This document shows positions 5,601-7,873 of a stretch of 7,873 nt of DNA, piece by piece (the first letter of the stretch is position 1; every line of letters starts with the position of its first letter). Below the pieces are notes generated by a model. The model worked only from the letters and a program-made list of their open reading frames with translations. It was not told where the DNA came from and ran no database searches. A program made the translations under genes and the position numbers. Origin of the DNA: UBA6183 sp034676125 (GTDB lineage: Bacteria > Bacteroidota > Bacteroidia > UKL13-3); the NCBI GenBank assembly GCA_034676125.1, contig JAUCCO010000154.1, positions 1-7,873 on the forward strand, given 5' to 3'.

Positions 5601-7873
5601 ATACCTTAACTGGTGTAAATGAAGGCACTTTTGCAGGTGCAGGATTTTCACCAACACCAAGTGCTGGGCAATTAAACTCAAATGCATGGGCAGTTACTGG
5701 TATGAGTGATGGAACATTGGCTTTTGGTGATACAAAAATAACCGGAGATTTTGCAGTTGGTAATTCAGCAACTGCCGTATCCACTGGTGGAATTTATAGT
5801 TTTGATATTGGTGGAAATAAAACTTTAGGCATACAACCTACAAGTAATGATTGGGCACCAGGTAGCATAACACTTAAACTACAAAATACAACTGGTGATA
5901 ATGTTACTTCATTAAACATTGCGTATAAAGTATATGTAAGAAACGACCAAGGCAGAAGCAGTTCATTTAATTTTTCGCATAGCTTAAATGATGTTACTTA
6001 TAATAATATTACAGATTTAGATATTTCATCTACACAATCAGCCGATGCATTAGGTTGGAAAATGTATTACCGTGTGCTAAAAATTACAGGCATTAATATT
6101 CCTGCCACAGGTTATTATTACCTAAAGTGGAGTGGCGCAGACTTAGCGGGTAGCGGCAGTAGAGATGAATTTGGTTTAGATGATATTAATATTATTGCCA
6201 ACCCAACTACAACTCTAACTAATGTTGGTGGTGATATTTTAGATGCAGTAATTGCAGGTGAAGCCTCACTTGCGAGTAATGTTACTGGTTTAAATACATT
6301 GCAAATTACCACTGCTGGAAATTTGACCGCAAACGATAAAACCCTTGCATTTAATACCAGTGGGAATACAATAATAAATGGCATTTTAAAAACTGCAAAT
6401 ACCAATGGATTTAGTGGATTAATAAACACTACAATTATAAACACCAATAGCCCAACAATTACATTAGGAGCAAACTCTACTATTGTATATAATGGAAGCG
6501 GAGCACAAACATTAAGTAGTAGAACTGATTATAAAAACTTAACCATAAACAATGCTGCTGGCCTTACAGCCACTGGCAATAGCACCATTAACGGGAGTTT
6601 AACTTTAACAAATGGAACGTTAGCATTAGGAGCAAATACTTTAACATTTGCAGGCACTGCGCCCACCCGTAGTTTAGGTTTGATAGATGCAAGTACGGGC
6701 ACTTTAGATTTTACCAATAGTAGTTTATTAACCTTACCTGCATCGTTATTTACAAGTACAGTAAAAAACTTTACATCAAACAGCACTGGAGGAATAAAAT
6801 TAGATAGCGCAATAACCATAACTGGCGATTTATCATTGCTTGCAAATAACTTAGATGCAAACAATGTGTTATTATTTGCTTCAACTGGTTCGGTAATTCA
6901 TTATGGCGGTACAATTTCAAACTTTATCATACCAACCACATTAACCAATTATACTTTGCCAAGCGGCACTACATTATTAACAGGCAATTTAACTGTTTTG
7001 GGTGATTTAACTTTAGCGGCAAACACACTTGATATTGCATCGAACACATTAACAGTAAGTGGAAACATTAGCAGAACAACTGGAACAATTAGAACTAACG
7101 GTGGAACACTTACTTTAAACGGAACAGGAAGTACATCGTTATTTTTTGATCAAACAACACCAGGCACAACCAATAAATTAAACAGCTTAAATATTAACAG
7201 AACTGCTGAAACAATTTCAATAGGCAATGCAGTTTTAATTTCAGAAAACGGAACTGTAACCGTAACTGCTGGCGAATTGGCAAGTGGTGGAAATTTAACC
7301 TTGCTATCAACAGGAAATACTGGGCGCATTGCTGAATTAATTACTGGTGCAAGTGTTACTGGAAATGTAACCGTGCAAAGATGGATAAACGGAGGAAGTG
7401 CACTTTCATTAAACAGGCCAGGCATACCACAATTAAGAACTTGGCGCGCAATGTCTAGCCCAATAAGTGGTGGAACTTATGCGCAGTTTAGTGATGATAT
7501 TTTAATTTCTGGTCCGGGCGGTATAGGCAATGGGTTTGATATTGCTGGCCCAACATCATCAATTAGGTTATGGCAAGAAACAGGCACAAGAGGCTGGGCC
7601 AGTATTGCAACTATTGGCACGAGTTTGCCTTCATCGGGTGTTGGCATGTTGGTTTTTTATAGAGGTACAAGAGACCAAACTACATCATTAACCAATACCA
7701 GTATTGCACCAAATAATAATGTAATAGACTTTGAAGGAACTATTAATAGTGGTGATGTGGTTGTAAATTTAGATTATCAAAATACAGCAACACCTGCTGA
7801 TGATGGTTGGAACTTAGTTGGCAACCCATATCCAAGTCAGATTGATTGGGCAAATGTGAGCAAAGATGGTGGA
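2660..7873 (+). CDS. Giant exported multidomain beta-rich protein, likely T9SS cargo (3' end outside window)
   Basis: The frame is open for 1738 codons from ATG 2660 to the last base, with no stop. Residues 1-27 form a Sec signal peptide: KR at 9-10, hydrophobic core ITLVGIVLFCATL, likely cleavage after SWG27. Cys20 follows Phe, so there is no lipobox. Then come a beta-sandwich domain to about 227 (ending RLRFYNHAG...KMQIDNIAIT), four FN3-like domains (about 228-325, 326-445, 446-559, 560-680), a Bacteroidota-type beta domain (681-858), an Ig-like domain opening QLNFVQQP (859-962), and a second jelly-roll-like domain (973-1182) with NAWAVTGMSDG and WSGADLAGSGSRDEFGLDDI. A repetitive beta-solenoid-like region (about 1184-1569) and a C-terminal module from VQRW (1571-1574) follow, with RTWRAMSSPI and GWNLVGNPYPSQIDW (1716-1730). 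Such modules usually precede a type IX secretion sorting domain, which would lie beyond the window. The protein is probably surface-bound or secreted. Adhesion or glycan binding is possible, but no catalytic residues are evident. A weak promoter may be TTG 2606-2608 with TAACTGTT at 2629. Confidence 0.93.
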   Translation, partial: MINHPNPLKRITLVGIVLFCATLNSWGQSYYSMSSGNKTWTLDGTWTVSGGTYTGTDAVNWASVGIIGSGTDVTTGLRTTKASSSIVTSSNGGLQKPSGTIQFLSTSSGATPEAVAIDLLLDFTSRTAGNLSFDWAAIDNSSGTRPTSLRVFWSTNGTTFTEITGAQVLDKESGGSPSSGSISVALPSDFDGISTARLRFYNHAGSTSSGSNNRDKMQIDNIAITSTAPSNTPTVPVITTIAPGNTQLSVAFTAPVSDGGSAITNYEYSTNGGSSFTACSPTQTTSPIVITGLTNGISYNVQIRAINANGIGAATSNYAATPYTAPSVQASISSFSSITTTSYTINFAAGTGGNGRLVVVRPNAAVDFTPVNGTYTANNNFTAGTGVGPSSDNKIVYAGSGTSVSISNLTANTVYHVAIFEYNGSGIYTYYLTPGATSNQTTITTEPTANAGTPTFTSTTTNAFTVNWTAASPAPDGYIVIRDVATTPSNPTDGISYSVSDAIGSSTVVYVGTSLTVVQSSLSAGTEYRYRVFSFNGSGANNNYKITSVSSGVNFTLSTEPTAHPASLVASAASATSIALTYGAANTITNASGYLILLKQGSAPTGLPTDATNYSIGNAIGDATVAAIETTTSGTTKTITSLSAQTNYHFSIIPFSWDGTNAATRNYYTASTIVTANATTVSNLSDVVAVAASSPATISSLINDVAPLTTSTGVQVWQVTIRDGGSGLNDLDNLPTKVSAIKFTAPAANAINWSTAIKTAGLFDGTTLLATASSIAMANMEFTGLNISVADNGTKTLSLRISLNEILGTGNDDGDDFVFQLSNGNFTTVSDGTSSEKTNFTAFTTANDIENVLAVVATQLNFVQQPSNANIGVAVAPSITINATDLNNNLDLNFVANVTLNVNSGSTTIHPSATKTVAAIAGLATFSNLYFDATATNNTLIGSATGLTSTAASSSFDITSNPTAGLQLSATNTSYTIDFDNTLTGVNEGTFAGAGFSPTPSAGQLNSNAWAVTGMSDGTLAFGDTKITGDFAVGNSATAVSTGGIYSFDIGGNKTLGIQPTSNDWAPGSITLKLQNTTGDNVTSLNIAYKVYVRNDQGRSSSFNFSHSLNDVTYNNITDLDISSTQSADALGWKMYYRVLKITGINIPATGYYYLKWSGADLAGSGSRDEFGLDDINIIANPTTTLTNVGGDILDAVIAGEASLASNVTGLNTLQITTAGNLTANDKTLAFNTSGNTIINGILKTANTNGFSGLINTTIINTNSPTITLGANSTIVYNGSGAQTLSSRTDYKNLTINNAAGLTATGNSTINGSLTLTNGTLALGANTLTFAGTAPTRSLGLIDASTGTLDFTNSSLLTLPASLFTSTVKNFTSNSTGGIKLDSAITITGDLSLLANNLDANNVLLFASTGSVIHYGGTISNFIIPTTLTNYTLPSGTTLLTGNLTVLGDLTLAANTLDIASNTLTVSGNISRTTGTIRTNGGTLTLNGTGSTSLFFDQTTPGTTNKLNSLNINRTAETISIGNAVLISENGTVTVTAGELASGGNLTLLSTGNTGRIAELITGASVTGNVTVQRWINGGSALSLNRPGIPQLRTWRAMSSPISGGTYAQFSDDILISGPGGIGNGFDIAGPTSSIRLWQETGTRGWASIATIGTSLPSSGVGMLVFYRGTRDQTTSLTNTSIAPNNNVIDFEGTINSGDVVVNLDYQNTATPADDGWNLVGNPYPSQIDWANVSKDGG
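3341..4699 (+). repeat. Four tandem fibronectin type III-like domains within the large CDS
   Basis: The first unit (about residues 228-325) is the most canonical: it has TQLSVAFTAPVSDGGSAITN, then ITGLTNGISYNVQIRAINANG. The second (326-445) has SISNLTANTVYHVAIFEYNG and a long insertion. The third and fourth (446-559, 560-680) both open with TEPTA, spaced 342 bases apart, and share the first dozen or so bases around ACCGAACCAACTGCA. This suggests that one arose by duplication of the other, followed by divergence. They most likely act as spacers or binding modules on the cell surface. Confidence 0.7.
6206..7366 (+). repeat. Degenerate beta-solenoid-like repeats within the large CDS
   Basis: Residues about 1184-1569 are built from short units alternating T/N/G turns with hydrophobic residues, for example LTLTNGTLALGANTLTF, LTVLGDLTLAANTLDIASN and IRTNGGTLTLNG. 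Unit length is irregular, at roughly 18-25 residues. This resembles parallel beta-helix regions of exported Bacteroidota proteins and would form a rod. The repeats are diverged at the DNA level, so recent slippage is unlikely. The fold is inferred from the residue pattern alone. Confidence 0.55.

Noticed and set aside
5116..5784. Long minus-strand open frame of 222 codons, and similar ones at 2962-3204, 3259-3447, 3949-4143, 4660-5091, 6118-6447, 6529-6864 and 7150-7425.
   Set aside because: All lie antisense to the single uninterrupted plus-strand gene, whose signal peptide and recognisable domains are convincing. Their Val/Ala/Leu-rich translations are the complement of its Thr/Ser/Asn/Ala-rich codons.

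Overview
The window looks like AT-rich chromosome from a member of the Bacteroidota. Three things point that way: a very large exported mosaic protein rich in Thr, Ser, Asn and Ala that carries the motif GWNLVGNPYPSQIDW, common in type IX secretion cargo of this phylum; a TAnnTTTG-type -7 box; and a general lack of strong Shine-Dalgarno sequences. Genus cannot be read from the sequence.

Layout. (1) Positions 1-210 hold no gene. They contain a short palindrome followed by GTGAACGGGG and a clear hairpin terminator at 105-133. (2) Positions 211-1463, minus strand, form a two-gene unit. A 292-residue protein ends in a bacterial EndoU ribonuclease domain, and a 119-residue acidic protein follows, most simply its immunity protein. 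The toxin gene has no secretion or RHS N-terminus, and its first codons contain a palindromic element. (3) Positions 1464-1981 are non-coding as far as can be judged. They include a GC-richer patch with two palindromes. (4) Positions 1982-2554, plus strand, encode a small stand-alone protein with a His77/Cys113 pair in the arrangement of caspase-like (CHAT/C14) peptidases; it resembles the DUF6642 group. (5) From 2660 to the end of the window runs one uninterrupted plus-strand reading frame of 1738 codons, still open at the last base. It encodes a signal peptide, a beta-sandwich domain, four FN3-like domains, several further beta-rich domains, a beta-solenoid-like region and the start of a C-terminal module.

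How the parts fit. The EndoU gene and its partner form a toxin-immunity cassette of the kind found at the 3' ends of polymorphic toxin loci, here detached from any carrier. The caspase-like gene is divergently oriented and may be an independent conflict or cell-death gene; nothing in the sequence proves a link. The large protein is a surface or secreted product and probably a separate transcription unit. The most unusual signal is a 9-base motif, GTGAACGGG, that occurs three times, each time directly after an inverted repeat. The three copies lie around and inside the toxin cassette and suggest a small REP-like repeat family.
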